Shown: in pieces, positions 1 to 11,700 of the stretch | How positions within the stretch are numbered: the first letter of the stretch is position 1 | Layout of the letters: each line of letters starts with the position of its first letter | Origin: Pleurotus djamor | Taxonomy: Eukaryota > Basidiomycota > Agaricomycetes > Agaricales > Pleurotaceae | Assembly: GCA_029747585.1 (NCBI GenBank) | Contig: JAPEVF010000024.1 | Span: 120,157 to 184,156, forward strand | Length of the DNA: 64,000 nt | Direction: 5' to 3' | The notes under the pieces: model-generated | The model's database searches: none | What the model was told of the DNA's origin: nothing | What the model saw: the letters and a program-made list of their open reading frames with translations, nothing else | Position numbers and translations under genes: made by a program

Positions 1-1444
1 TCTACGCTGCCGGAATGGTTGACTCACCATCTTGCAATCTCCCTACCTCATCGCGTCTAGACGCACTCCGAGCATATCAAGATGCTTGGTCGCGTTTAAA
101 GTGGACCGGGGAGCTGCAACTCGATTTTGATCCGTTAACCTGGACCATGGTCGGTGATGTCCTAGCTATGGTCGACGAATCCGGGAACTTCTTGTTCCAA
201 ACCATCCCATCAACACTTCGGCGTCAGAAACCTGGTCGACAATGGTCATTTTCCTCGGGGACGCTCACAGAAGATTTTGGCGTTGACCTGTCCCAAAACC
301 TCATCATTTTTCTGACCGGAGTCGAAGGAACCAATGCGTACGTTAAATAATTCACGCTGGAGTGCAGGTTGATCGTTTACCTCTGCAGAACCGTGTCCTC
401 TGTTAAAGTTCACATACGCTCACTTGAGGATGGGACGCTGCATCCAGCAGCCAGAGGCGATGCTCACCTTGATATGCCATACGTAAAAGGTGCGGCGTAT
501 GCCATTCTTATCCGTGGTTCGCTCGCCATTGCCATGTATATGATTGCCAATCCGACGTTACATACCACGTTTCGAATCTTCGATTGGAAAAGTGGTGCTC
601 CAATCCCCCTGGTCTGTCCAGAGGTCCTCCGATCGTGAAAATATCACTTACAATTAAACAGAGCCCTAAAGATGGTATAGAAATCCAGGACCTTGCATTT
701 ATAAATGAAAGATACCTCCTCCTCGGTGTCAAAGAGGAAAACCTTGAAGACTCAAATTCACCCACTTTATACTTGCTTGTGTGGGATCTACAAGAAGATT
801 GTTCAATATGCAAACTGAATATCACCCTCGATGAGCCTTGTCGGCACCCTCAAGTGACCATCACGCCCGATTACCCCATCTATGCTTCGCCTTCAGACAC
901 CTTTTCGCCATCGCCAGATACACAAAGCTTCTCCGTTATATACTCTGAACATACCATTCTTCTGTGCGCGTCCACTCTGCAGAATCTCATACAAAAGGCA
1001 TCAACCCTCTCTGATTCCATTTGTCTCGAGGTCGAATGGACGTCATGGGGCTCAGAGACTATCGCTTTCTGTGATGAGACCGATATAGACTCTTTACACT
1101 GTCATGCCTTTGGGAAGAAGTTGGCCACGCTAGACATCGTTGATAGTACTCTGCGTCTCTTTGATTTCAACAGGCGTGCGGTCCTCCGCCGACAATACGT
1201 GGACCGCGATGACGATGACGACGATGTCTGTGTAGTCCACGAGGACCCCTCTGATTTTCCTGTCCTTATAAAAGCTGTCTCTCCCTCCCATCTCCCCTTC
1301 AGTCAAATCCAGAAGAAGTTACAGACCAAGGCTGATATTAGCGATGCAGCGGGACTGGTGATCAATTCTGAGGCCATCCTTGTAGCCCTGGTGAGCCCGT
1401 TCTTCCAAATCGTCTTCGCCTCCAAGTTATTGACGTATCGTTAA
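1..1444 (+). CDS. F-box-family protein, C-terminal part (5' end outside window)
   Basis: Three exons can be joined: about 1-318, 368-593 and 681-1444. The joins keep frame: ACC AAT GC/G at the first, AGT G/AA at the second. The product reads through hydrophobic beta-strand-like blocks such as LIVYLCRTVSSVKVHIRS, then FRIFDWKSG joined to EIQDLAFINERYLLLG, then YLLVWDLQ. This alternation of 'fW.W.tG' blocks is what I know from the large agaricomycete F-box family, whose C-terminal half looks like a degenerate beta-propeller. The F-box itself would lie upstream of the window and is not seen, so the assignment rests on the C-terminal pattern. An acidic run (six Asp) follows near 1210-1230. The 3' end is uncertain: a good donor (CTG/gtgagc) sits at 1391, so the stop at 1444 could be intronic, and an open frame from about 1451 continues for about 50 codons. 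Confidence 0.55.
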
Positions 1445-1449
1445 GAACA

Positions 1450-2560
1450 GTGGATTCCTAATATTGTACTTTTGATCTGGAAGGATGGTAGACATCGCAG
1501 ATCACAGTATCATGTCAGGTACCCAAATTCTGACCAGAACCCAAACTCCACTCTCCTTCCTTGCCTAAAAGACCACGACCACAGACTCTCCCATGTTTAA
1601 CCGTGACTCGAGGTTTCTTCCTCCCTCGTCGATTCCTTGTGCGTTTCACAAGGCATTTTTATAGTAAGGCAAAGCGGCTGAGACGAATCTCCCGTGTTTT
1701 CAAACATTCTGAGGACCCTGGACGTAAGTACACCATGATCACATCTAATTTTGTTTCGTAACCCGCCGACCCAGTTTTGCGAGTTAGTTTCCAGGGGTAA
1801 TTCTGACTAGGCGAACTCGTCCGTTCACTATTCGGTTGTTCCTTGTATTGGAACCCATGCAATCAGTTTACTTCTAGGTTCTGGCTTACATCGTCGTAAG
1901 TTGTTGAGGAAAGATGTCGACCAGAGGATGACTATTCGTTGATGGAAGAGTGGCCCGGGGAGATAGGTGGGTGTGCCGGAATCGGAGGAGGAGAAACCCT
2001 ACTTCTAAGTTGTTGCAGCTTGTTGATCACGTCCGTGACTTTGAGAGACGGCGACCTCGTTGTACGGTGTTCATTCGGTAGCGCCTCCGCATCGCATCGC
2101 GCCCCTTCTATCCTTTTCCCGGGGACATCAAGTTCGTCTAAGTCCAATAGCCCTTAAACTGAACCTGAACTTGCCATGGTCTTCCATTGAAATGGCGATC
2201 GCTATCTATGTACATTCGTCGGCCTGAGTACTGGGTCCTGCAAAAATACTTCTGATTTGATATACGAGTTGGCGGTGAGCAGGCGTGTTGAAGCAATGTG
2301 TAACACAACTGCTCCGAGGGAAATGGCTGATGCATATCATGTATATCCAACAGATACTGTTTGCTTTACGAAACAAAATGTCGAGTACAAGACGTAAAGA
2401 GTAGAGCCAGGTACCCTAAGAGTACCGGCTTGTTCTGCAGTGTTTGCTAGCCGTGGAGTTAGCGGCGTACCGTCAAGCATTCAAGCACCGAAAAAGTGCA
2501 AGGATCAAGAAATAATTACATCGCACATGTTGAGAAATTATGGGCGTTTTTTGTTTCTGG
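1450..2560. other. No supported gene
   Basis: Short open frames occur on both strands but none has recognisable domain content, splice-site support or consistent codon use. The stretch 1451-1600 could be a further exon of the upstream F-box-family gene. Nothing else was identified. Confidence 0.4.
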
Positions 2561-2567
2561 CACTTCT

Positions 2568-3470
2568 GCGCCTAACGGGTCGATCGATATCCAGATCGAG
2601 AAAGCTGATGAACAAAAATCATCACATGACGGGAGCGAGTGTACCGTTGAGAGAGGAGGTAGCCTTCGAACGAGCTTCAGTCGAAGGAGGACCGACGGAA
2701 GCGAGGCGGAGTCTCTTCGAGGCCCTCGTCTCGCGTTTCGAAGAGGCTTTAAGCGGCGTAGTGAGCGATGGGTGATCAATCAACCAATGAAGAGAATTTA
2801 CCCTCAGGTTCAGACAGAAATTCGTCAAGATCATGGTCTGCCGACTTGCGTGCGCGTTTCTGCCTAGCAGGTGGATCGAAATCTATATCTAGAAAGTTCA
2901 TGAACAAACGTTATAACACATGAAGGGAGCGAGCATACCGTCAACATCGGAGAGGTTTGAGGAGGTAGCCTTCAAACGAGCTTTAGTCGAGGGAGGACCA
3001 ACAGAGGCGAGTCGGAGTCTTTGCGAGGCTCTCGTCTCGCGTCGCGAAGAAGCTTTGAAAGGCGGGGAGTGAGCGATGGGTCATAAATCAACCGATGAAA
3101 AGAATTTACCCTCAGGTTCGGACAGAAATCCGTCAAGATCATGGTCTGACGACTTGCGTGCGCGTTTCCGTCTAGCAGGTGGTTCGATATTTACATCTAG
3201 AAAGTTCATGAACAAAAGTTATTTATAACACATGAGGCGAGCGAGCGTACCGCTGACATCAGAGGGGTTTAAGGAGGTAGCCTTCAAACGAGCTTCAGTC
3301 GAAGGAGGACCAACAGAGGCGAGGCGGAGTCTCTTTGAGGCCCTCGTCTCGCGTCGCGAAGAGGCTTTAAGCGGCGTAGTGAGCGATGGGTGATAAATCA
3401 GCCAATACAGAGAATTTACCCTCAGGCTCAGAAAGAAATCCGTCAAGATCATGGTCTGACGACTTGCGGC
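2568..3470. repeat. Three tandem ~300-bp repeats
   Basis: The landmark tcgatatccagatcgagaaa and its variants recur at 2584, 2876 and 3184, giving periods of 292 and 308 bp. Each unit carries 'aaagttcatgaacaaa', then 'gagcgagc.taccg', then 'ggaggtagccttc.aacgagctt.agtcgaaggagg', then 'cgtcaagatcatggtctg.cgacttgcg'. Copies differ by scattered substitutions and small indels. The third copy runs straight into the 3' coding end of the minus-strand lysine-rich gene. On the minus strand all three copies contain versions of the same coding end, SDHDLDGFLSEPEGKF. The array is therefore best read as duplications of that gene's last coding segment plus its downstream flank. It is not a transposon that I can recognise. 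Confidence 0.85.
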
Positions 3471-5275
3471 CGCCCTTCTGTGGTTTCTTGGAAGTCTTCT
3501 TAGGTGCTTTCTTGAGCATTTTCTTGGGGCTCTTGGTGGGTGTTTGATTGGGCCTTTTCTTGGGGGGCTTTCCACGTCTGGGGGCGGGGGTCGCGGCTGC
3601 ATGAATCAGAGGATGAACATGACATAGTACGCGCGACTCACGTTCTGGTTCAGGAACCTTCTTCAGCTTGGCTATGGCGCGGGTCTCGTATGTCAAGGGG
3701 TTGGATGAGGACGCCTCTGGTCCATCCGGCTGCATAGTTTGAGCAACATCTTGTGGTTGAGGTGGAAGTTTCAGAAAGTCATTCTCGAATGGGCGTATGA
3801 TATCTTCAAGGCGACTGCGCGCGGCGTTACGGATCCCAACCCTCTCAGCTGCTGGATGACGAAGTGAGATGATTTACGAGTAAGAAATGACAGAAGACAA
3901 ACCAATTGACTCTGAAGGTCCATACAATGCTTCCAATCGTTGTGTGACGCGAGAAATTACTCTGATTACAGCAACAAAAACAAACTGAATCAAGACGTAC
4001 AGGACAAAGATGTAGGAGCTAGGTACAGACTGTTCATCAACCATATCACCTCCATGAATCGAAAGGACATCAAGGACGCTCTCCCAATTGGCAGGTTTGG
4101 TACGGTCTTGTGTGGACTTGGCGAACAAAGGTAAATGGCTGGCGATCAAAGCGAGAACTTGGGATAGTTGATGAGTGGTTACTTGAGTGAGTGAATCGAT
4201 CCAAGCAGAAGCTCCTTTGTCCATTTCGTCGTCGTCATCGTCTTCGTAGTACGAAGACATTGCTTGAAGCGCAATAAGCTGGAATTCATCCTCGAGTCCC
4301 CATTCCGGGATTAGAACGTCACCCGTCATCAGTGGCCAGCGGGACCAGCTAGTTCGTGATTTCCTCTTATCGGGATCCTCGGCTTCCTTGCTCTTCGCAG
4401 TTATTTCATCCTTCTTCACTGCATCTGTGGTCGCGACATTGGGAACCTCAGGCACAGGCGCNGGGGGGCTCTTGCACATCATCATCTTCGTCGTCCACGT
4501 CGTTGGAAGGCTCTCGGGTTGCTAGTAGAGGGTCGCTTGAAAGCTGCGTAGACAGGTCGAGGACATTGCTCGTCCGTAACGCTCGAAGTAAAGACGAATA
4601 CTCGGAGAATTCTGCGTGTAAGCGGCCTGGAATCCTGGATCTGTCCTTGACCATCGTGAATTGAGATAGGGGAAAGTTTGAGGCGCTTGCGCNCCCACGC
4701 TCTGACAAGTTACTACGCGCATTTCTGACCGTGTGAATAGCTGACAAAGAACTGTACAGTAGGGGACTAACCAACCGCAGAGGCCAGCCCCACAGTTCCC
4801 CAACTCCTCCACCATCAAGTAAAGTATGTCCGTTTCGTTGAACCTTTTTTACGTTGCGGAGGCGTATAGCTAACGATACACGTATAGAATGAGAGAGAAG
4901 TGGAAGAAGAAGAGATCCCGCAGGCTCAGACGCAAACGCAGAAAGATGAGAGCCCGTTCCAGTACGTTCTCCAGTGCACCTTCTTCGTATTTTCCGATTC
5001 TTATGCGAAATCGCGTTTGCAGAGTAAATGACTGATCGTTCTGCTGAGCGTGTGTCCTCCCAATGAATGCCACCATCAATTATCTGTGGTTTGAGGCGCC
5101 GGATCTCGCGTCGAATAATCAATCCACAACGGTGCTCGTGGTTGCGTCGCATCGCTTGAAGCAGTGTCTCCCTGGTTCTTGGAGATAAAAACGTGACTTC
5201 GCTGATCAAGTTATGAAGAAGCTTACGATAGGTCGTTAAACAATGTTGTATCCTTTGAATTTCAATTTTCCTCAA
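3367..5275 (-). CDS. Lysine-rich protein of unknown function, multi-exon (possible Rrn9-like factor)
   Basis: Minus-strand exons read from about 5275 downward. They give a basic N-terminal helix-rich segment (TYRKLLHNLISEVTFLSPR and REIRRLKPQIIDGG), then LLRALRTSNVLDLSTQ with an acidic stretch, then WSRWPLMTGDVLIPEWGLED. After this come an acidic loop, a helical region (HQLSQVLALIASHLPLFAK), and a C-terminal Lys/Pro tail (PKKRPNQTPTKSPKKMLKK) ending in HYAA. The 'W.RWPL..DV..PEW.L.DE' block resembles what I remember of Rrn9-type RNA polymerase I initiation-factor proteins, but that is memory of a weak motif and not proof. The basic tail suggests a nuclear, nucleic-acid-associated protein. The start is uncertain: no ATG precedes the first segment, the first in-frame ATG is near 5150, and the exon order around 4900-5000 is ambiguous. 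Two N bases (4462, 4693) lie inside. Its 3' end is triplicated downstream. Confidence 0.5.
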
Positions 5276-5442
5276 GTTGAAGTCTAGTTGTGATCGAGTC
5301 GTGTGCGCGGTTTATGAGTTCATGGTAACGAACGCCTTTCGAAGTTGATTGGTTGTGCACCACAGTGACGGACTGAACGTGTAGAGTGACATGCAAGCTA
5401 GCCTTGCGACGGGATATGTGTAACAGAAAAGTACAAATGATG

Positions 5443-7376
5443 TCATGCTGTCTTTGCCGATCTCATCAACTCCCTCCGAGCTCGCAGTTCTTCATTCTCG
5501 TCTGGGCGGCGAGGTTCCATCACAGTATCAACATAAGCGATGGCCCAAGCCCCACCACCAACTTTCGTCCCACCAAGAACACGAGGTTTGTCTGGGGATT
5601 CCGGCATGGCTTCCCAGCGCGCTCGTGTCGGTTGAGTATCCTTGCGATCTGCAAATAGATGGTGAGCAATGGCGAGGCCACGTAGAGAGTGATGACTTAC
5701 ATAGTAGAGTGGCAGTATGTGCTTCGTATGAACTTCGAGGGTGTTCGCTGGGCTGGAATTTCGTTCGTTTTGCCGGGGGCGGGAGTTCACTTTCGGGCTC
5801 CTCAAAGATGCTCCCTTCAGAGAGTCGACGCTCCACGGGAGTCAGGATGATCCCATCCGGCCCCATAGTATGCAGCGCGGCGCGTCGAATCTGCTCAATC
5901 TCGTTATTTGTTTCAAGAACCCTCCCAGCCATTTGCCACATCCAGTTCTCCTCTGTGAGACCATCCCTATTGAGCATGGACTTTCTGACCGCGTTCAGAG
6001 GTCCATCGCTATACGGCCCTAAACCACTTCCTCCGAAGATTGTCGTCGGGCCACCAGCACGATAGATACCCAGGCCGCCTCCACCGCGTTCGCGATCTGC
6101 TTTGGCTAAAGCCTTCGCAGCTGCGGTGTTCGTGTCGGCCTCAGCTCGAGGGTCAGCAGGTTCCGTCACAAGATCACCGGCCTTCGCGCCTCTAGCGGTA
6201 GCTTCTTCCAAAGCCTTCGTCTCGTCGTAATCATCTACGACCCATTTACCATCTACGACAAAACTTAGACTTTTTCAAGGAGGGTGGAAGGGGAGGTACG
6301 ACATACCTTGTATCATTTTGGATCCATGCAGTTTGAATGCACTTCGCGCTGTTATGAGCGTGACGCTACGCGTCTTCAGGTGGGATCCCAGCTTCCCTTC
6401 TTTGATGAGATATTCTTTTTCTGGGTGTGTGGCATTCAACTTGAGGGCGAGTGGATTGCGACGGAAGTAATACAACGAGTCGCGGAAACCAGAGGTACGC
6501 GCTGCGTCTATGGCAAGCATGTACATTCGCTCTGGGTCTCGGTTTGGCAAGATGAAGGTACCAGCCTTGAATTTACGGCCTGAAATGAAGTTGAATTAGG
6601 GACATATGTTAGGTCGGGTAAGAGCTTACCTCCAAGAAGATTGCCGTTTTTGTCGATTTTCGTGTCCCCAACTTCATTATCTGGCGTAACAAATTCATCA
6701 CCATCAATGGTGTATACTTGATCTCCCACNTTTTCGCGAGGGNTTTTTGGAAGCTGGCAGAGGCTTCGTCGCCTTCGTCGCCGTCGGCTGTATCGTTATC
6801 TTGGGGGACTTCAGAGTCACCTCCGGAGGCATCTCCGTCTTCGTCTTGTCGTCGTGAAAGCTTGATGGTAATGGAGCCTCTGGGACGACCCCTTGGTCTA
6901 CCACGACCTCTGCCTCTTCCTCGCGCACGGGGAGTCCCTGAGCCTGCTAATGACCCGCCACGACCGCGACCTCGCGGTCTGCCTCTTGGTCGGGGCGCCA
7001 TTGGACTTGGAACATCGCCTTCTATTGGTTCGTCTTCGGTTTCTTCTTTCACCCCGTCACCGCCAGCCTGTTCATCATCCTCGTTTTCACCCTCATCACC
7101 TTCTTCATCAGCATCCTCGTCCATGGACTCAGTATTTGGTGTAGCCAAGGCAGAACGTTCCCGGTCCTTCGACTGATTTAGAGGAGGAATTATTATGCGT
7201 GTCTTCGAAGAAGAGGCCGTCGGGGGAACTGGCGTTGAAGCCTTTGCTCTGGGCTTGATGACGATTCTGGGACCAGACGACGAAGACATGGTGGATTCTG
7301 GTTGACCGTTGATCGAGTCGTAGAAGTCACTGGTCAGTTGCTCAGGCGCGATGTTTGGATTCTGTGAGCCGGCCAA
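5443..7376 (-). CDS. RSC7: Chromatin-remodelling complex subunit Rsc7/Swp82 family (Npl6-like)
   Basis: This is a nuclear subunit of the RSC/SWI-SNF type ATP-dependent nucleosome remodeller. The N-terminal third is low complexity: an acidic stretch (EDADEEGDEGENEDDEQ) followed by AT-hook-like RGRPRGRGRG and RGRPRGRPRG repeats that would bind AT-rich DNA. The diagnostic core follows: VYTIDGDEFVTPDNEVGDTK, KNGNLLGG, GRKFKAGTFILPNRDPERMY, AARTSGFRDSLYYFRRNPLA and KLGSHLKTRSVTLITARSAF. This is the PF08624-type Rsc7/Swp82 domain. The C-terminal half (GPTTIFGGSGLGPYSDGPLN, then PVERRLSEGS) ends with RRELMRSAKTA at 5443. Several short introns split it. At 6730-6743 two N bases sit beside A-runs; only by dropping both does the frame run from ...ASASFQK into VGDQVYTIDGDEF. 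The start could be 7376 or the ATG near 7289 (MSSSSGPRIVIKPR). Confidence 0.92.
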
Positions 7377-7459
7377 ACAAATATTTACCTTTCACCGATC
7401 ATTTTGGTGACATCATAAATTTGGTCTTTCCCCTCACACCGAGCTCGGACTCGGAGGGA

Positions 7460-8417
7460 ATGTCGTCGGCGACAGCGACCATGCTTTCGCCCCTTCTTCG
7501 CCATGTCTCGAGGTCACCGCGCTCAATGGTCTGGGCTTCTTCTCCCTTGATATCTCTTGGCTCTCGCTCGCTGTCGTGGGCGTCCCCGGCACGCTCTCGG
7601 TCGGCGTTACCATCGTCGCACTGCGGCCTTGGTCATTCGACCTGTTCTCGAGTTGGCTCTTTGTTTCACGGAATTTCACCAAATGCTTTCGTTAGGACAT
7701 ACGCAGCAGATATGCCAAGCTCCAGGAGCACCTCCGTCCTTTCCTATCCATCCCGACCAGGCGTCTTCTTCCACTTGTTCGATTCTCCAAACTCCATATC
7801 CTCATCACAAGCAGTCTATGCGATCTCATTTCTTTCGAACCCATTACCTTTGCCTGAATCGGAGACTGTTCTTGGATGGGTACCCGTGGGCTCCGAACCT
7901 TCGTTTCAAGGCTTTCGGGAAAATCGTAGGAGCTTGCTTCTGATGACTACATGCGTCACTTGATGCTAACCTTCTATCAGCTGCTTTCAGGGTACTGCTG
8001 CATAAGGCTATCCAGGAGGGGCTAAAGGAGGATGTAGATGATATTCAGAGAAATGGGGCGCTACAGATGCAGTCTGGTTGGATGCATATACACGGTACGC
8101 TACCGCTGTCTCTGCTCGTCTGTCTCTACTCACATTCTGAGCACTCTAGATGACCGGAACATACCACCACTTGGTAGGATTGGAGATCCAGACGACATTC
8201 TGGCTTCCGTCCTCATCGAAAATGGCAAGGTCCGTGCATCGACTACGCTCGTCCGCTAGATGAACCTCTCATGGTGTTTATGTGCTTCCAGATTCAAGCT
8301 GAAACGTATCAAATCATGCCAGCTTATAGAATATGCACTTCGGATGGACTTACACAGTTGACCCCAGGCCTTGACCAGAAGCTAAGGGAGGTTTTAGCTC
8401 GCCACGCCAGAGCTTGA
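7460..8417 (+). CDS. Conserved basidiomycete protein, possibly mitochondrial
   Basis: Four exons. Exon 1 starts at ATG 7460 (or 7481, MLSPLLRHVSRSPRSMVWAS) and ends with GFREN. The intron acceptor near 7990 (ctgctttcag) gives RVLLHKAIQEGLKEDVDDIQ and SGWMHIH. Then come DDRNIPPLGRIGDPDDILAS and, after a fourth-exon acceptor, AETYQIMPAYRICTSDGLTQ ending in LARHARA and the stop at 8415-8417. The N-terminus is rich in Ser and Arg with no acidic residues and includes VRTYAADMPSS, which is compatible with a cleavable mitochondrial presequence (inference). I recognise the C-terminal pattern 'DQRNIP.LGRIGDPDDI..SV' as a conserved fungal hypothetical protein without an assigned reaction. It is divergent from RSC7, with only about 80 bp between the two starts, so the two may share a promoter. 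Confidence 0.75.
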
Positions 8418-8720
8418 TCATGGAATAGACTCAGAAGAGGAAAAGATAATTAGATGGCTTACATTACACACACTCAATCATAATCCCAAACACAAAATGC
8501 TATCGCGTTGTCACTGCAACGCGTGTTTTTTGGGAAATCCTTGTCTGGCAAGTACCGCGACGCTTCTTTAAAAGGCAATTCAAAGAAGTCAGCGGATCAA
8601 GAACAACTCGATCACGTGAAGACTCGCGCCGCGAAAGAGCCTGCCCTAAATTGTTGGTGCGTTGCTGCCCTGAGTTCAACATCTTCTCCGTCGATGATTT
8701 ACTAGACGTCGCTGTCGACA

Positions 8721-11700
8721 ATGACTAGCAACTCGTCGGAGCCGTGGTCCCCAACGCGCGGGACCACGACTTACTCAACGCTCACGGACACGTTGTCCCC
8801 GTCAAGATATTCCTACTCAGGTATGGCTTTTTTCGAACTCACAAGGCGCAGCTCTCACGTCAAAACAGACATTACGCCAACACACTCGTCAGACAGTGAA
8901 GATACTGCGTCAGGACACGCAATGCGACGTATTACTGTCTCTCCTGCACCCTCAAGTGGCCATTCAAGCGGCTCATACCGTGAGGAAAACTCGGTTGACG
9001 ATGAAGATGAGGTAGCTGCTACCCTCAACTCACTCGACGATGAGATCAACGAAACTGAAGCTATGTGGTCCCGCACACGATCCTCGACTGGGAGTCCCTC
9101 TTCTTATTCTGGGGGGTCTTATTCGTATGGCAGTGGGTCGTATACCCCAGCAGGGTCTTCGGTGGCGCCATTACCACCACCCGGTACTTTTCCTCGAACA
9201 AGACACATTCCTGAGCCCAATCGCCTCAGTATCATTTCTGAACGTACAGAACCGTCACGACCTACTTCGGGAGCATATTCTGGCACGTACGCGCGCCCAC
9301 TGGCCCCAACTCCGGACGCGCACAGAAGGTCGGGTTTGTCATCTCACACGAGGTCGTCGACGGATCCAAGTGGAGACAAGGAGCTACCCCCACCAGGGCG
9401 AGCTACCGAGCTCATCGCTCGTTTCGAGTCGGCTAGCCCTGCTCGACATTTGAGAACGACATCAACCCCCACCGGTCATCGTTCTCCAAGCCCTTATATG
9501 TCGGCTAGTCAATCGACCCCCCATCTACCTAGCACATCTGGATACGACTACAGCAGCACATACGGTTACGGTACTTCGTATGGGTATGGTTCTCGCGCTT
9601 CCTCACCAACTAAATCCACTTCGTCCTTCTCGTCTTCCGCATCTGAGGAAAGGATTTCGAACACTCTATCGACGCTAGCTACCCAGCGCCCAGACCTGAC
9701 CATTTCTGGTGATTCCCGTACGCAGGCGACGAGTGCGTACACGCCTACTCGAACTGGAACCAGTTACCTCAGTCCTAGTGCCTACACTGGCACGTTCACC
9801 GGCACGCAAACTCAAACCGGCACCTATTCCGACACGTTCACTGGCTCGGATACTTACACCTACACCAACACTACACCGACCGCTTCATCTCTCCGGCGTC
9901 CCACTGTTTCGCCTCGTTCTCCATTGTCGTCGGTGCAGAAAGTTGTCGCGGCGTGGAAGGAACGTACACCGGCTCGTGCCGCTAGAGCTAGTTCACCCTC
10001 CGTTGCGAGCACGTCGTTGACTGGGGAAGGTGACAACAGTTTGTTTGGTATTCGACGAAGAGCGCAGAGAGTTGGACAACGTTTGGGACAGGCGGTTAGG
10101 GGTGAGGAAGCACCATCGGTTGACACTACTCCGCGTAGAAATAGCAACGGGCTTCCTCACGGGTTGGACATTTCAGACTTGAGCCCGTATACGCAGACGA
10201 ATGAACAGGTGAGCCTAGCGATTCTCTTCNAANACGATGGCTCGTTGACCGTGATTTATGTAGCCTCAACATATCGGTTTACTATGGTATCTGAACGTTC
10301 ACGCTCCCCCGCCTTATAGGTGGCAGCGATGCCAGGCNNTGCTCTATCCTCACATGCTCTTGCTCTCNTGGATCGCTCCTGGNGGCGGNAGGGGTATTGT
10401 CGCGATCGATNTGTTGAACTGCACGTCAGTNCAATCGGCACCTTCACCTACCCATCCTAGTGCAAGGGACGATGTCGGAACGTCTGCGGCTCAGACTCAA
10501 AGTAACGAACCCGANGGACAACCTTTGATGGACATATTGGTTCCATTCCATATGCTTTACGCAGATGGTGTTGAGAGGCTGGCAGCTGAAAGCATTCACG
10601 AGAGGTCGAAATGGGTTTCACGCTTATGGTGCGTCTTTTGTAANGCTATCTCNNNACTTTCTAACACTNNAATAGGGAAGCTGTGAATGCGACGCCGTCG
10701 ACTTCGGTGCCACGTTCCCCCACTGGCTCNATCAGAACTATCNTGTCTATCGATACTACGACCAGTACTTCCAGTGTCGGATCNCGCTCGACTGTCTTCG
10801 TCCCTCCCTTGAGTAGCATACCGGATATCTCGGANGACTTCGACACNCGCTCGACNCTATCNCGNACGAANACCTTNATNTCCACTCATCACACGGGNAC
10901 CGTNGACGACAGTGCCATCTCTCGCTCAGGTTACATCTACCGTGGNGATCCTCGTGTCATTGCNCCCTCNCGTCATGGTTCTTTGNGACGNTCNAGNTCG
11001 TTGACAGATATTGANGANGCNTTCGAGTCTGCACTCCANCGNGCNCGAGATGCTAGNCCTGGNNTGGGNTTCGCTAGTCGCGTCATTCTTGGTGGTTCTC
11101 CAGTGACNGTGTCAAGCGGTTCGTCCTTGGGCAAGGATGTATATGTCACTCCTCCTCCNAGTGCTCGNGGAAGCTCGACTCCTCANGGNTCNTCGACAGA
11201 CCTCTCAGACGAGGCATTCTTCTCNGCTGGTTCGCGTTCTAGTGACACTCGATCTTCAGCTCTTTACTCTCTCACAACATCAGGNAGGGATCGCACGACT
11301 ACTGGCTTCACNACTAGTGGAACTAGTTANGGNTACACGGACTCGAACACGAACATCGGAACNTCAACAATGTCGTACAGGCGAACNGATTCNGCTTCCT
11401 TCTTGGGCGATTCCCACGATTCTGGCTCNCTNACAGCGAGCTCTTTGACGAGAGCCCGTGCCGTCTCAAGAAGGACTGGACGACCTAGTTCCACGTCGTT
11501 TTCGTCTACCTATCAATACAGTGGAGANGACTCTTCGGACAAAGAGAATNTCGAAAGTTCGAGTCAATCGGGGAGTTACACCCACTCAGGAAGCTANACG
11601 AANTCAGGGAGCTATACTGGCAGCTACACNAGGAGCTACACNGACTCAGGNACNTANAGCAATACNGCTAGCAACACNCANTCTGGTGGATCCTCTACCC

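Noticed and set aside
1561..1862. Short basic open frames on both strands after the F-box-family gene
   Set aside because: Possibly part of a 3' exon, but no start, stop or splice combination gives a convincing product.
2440..2867. Overlapping plus-strand open frames of 111 and 123 codons
   Set aside because: They fall in the tandem repeat, have no counterpart kept open in the other repeat units, and are mirrored by minus-strand frames.
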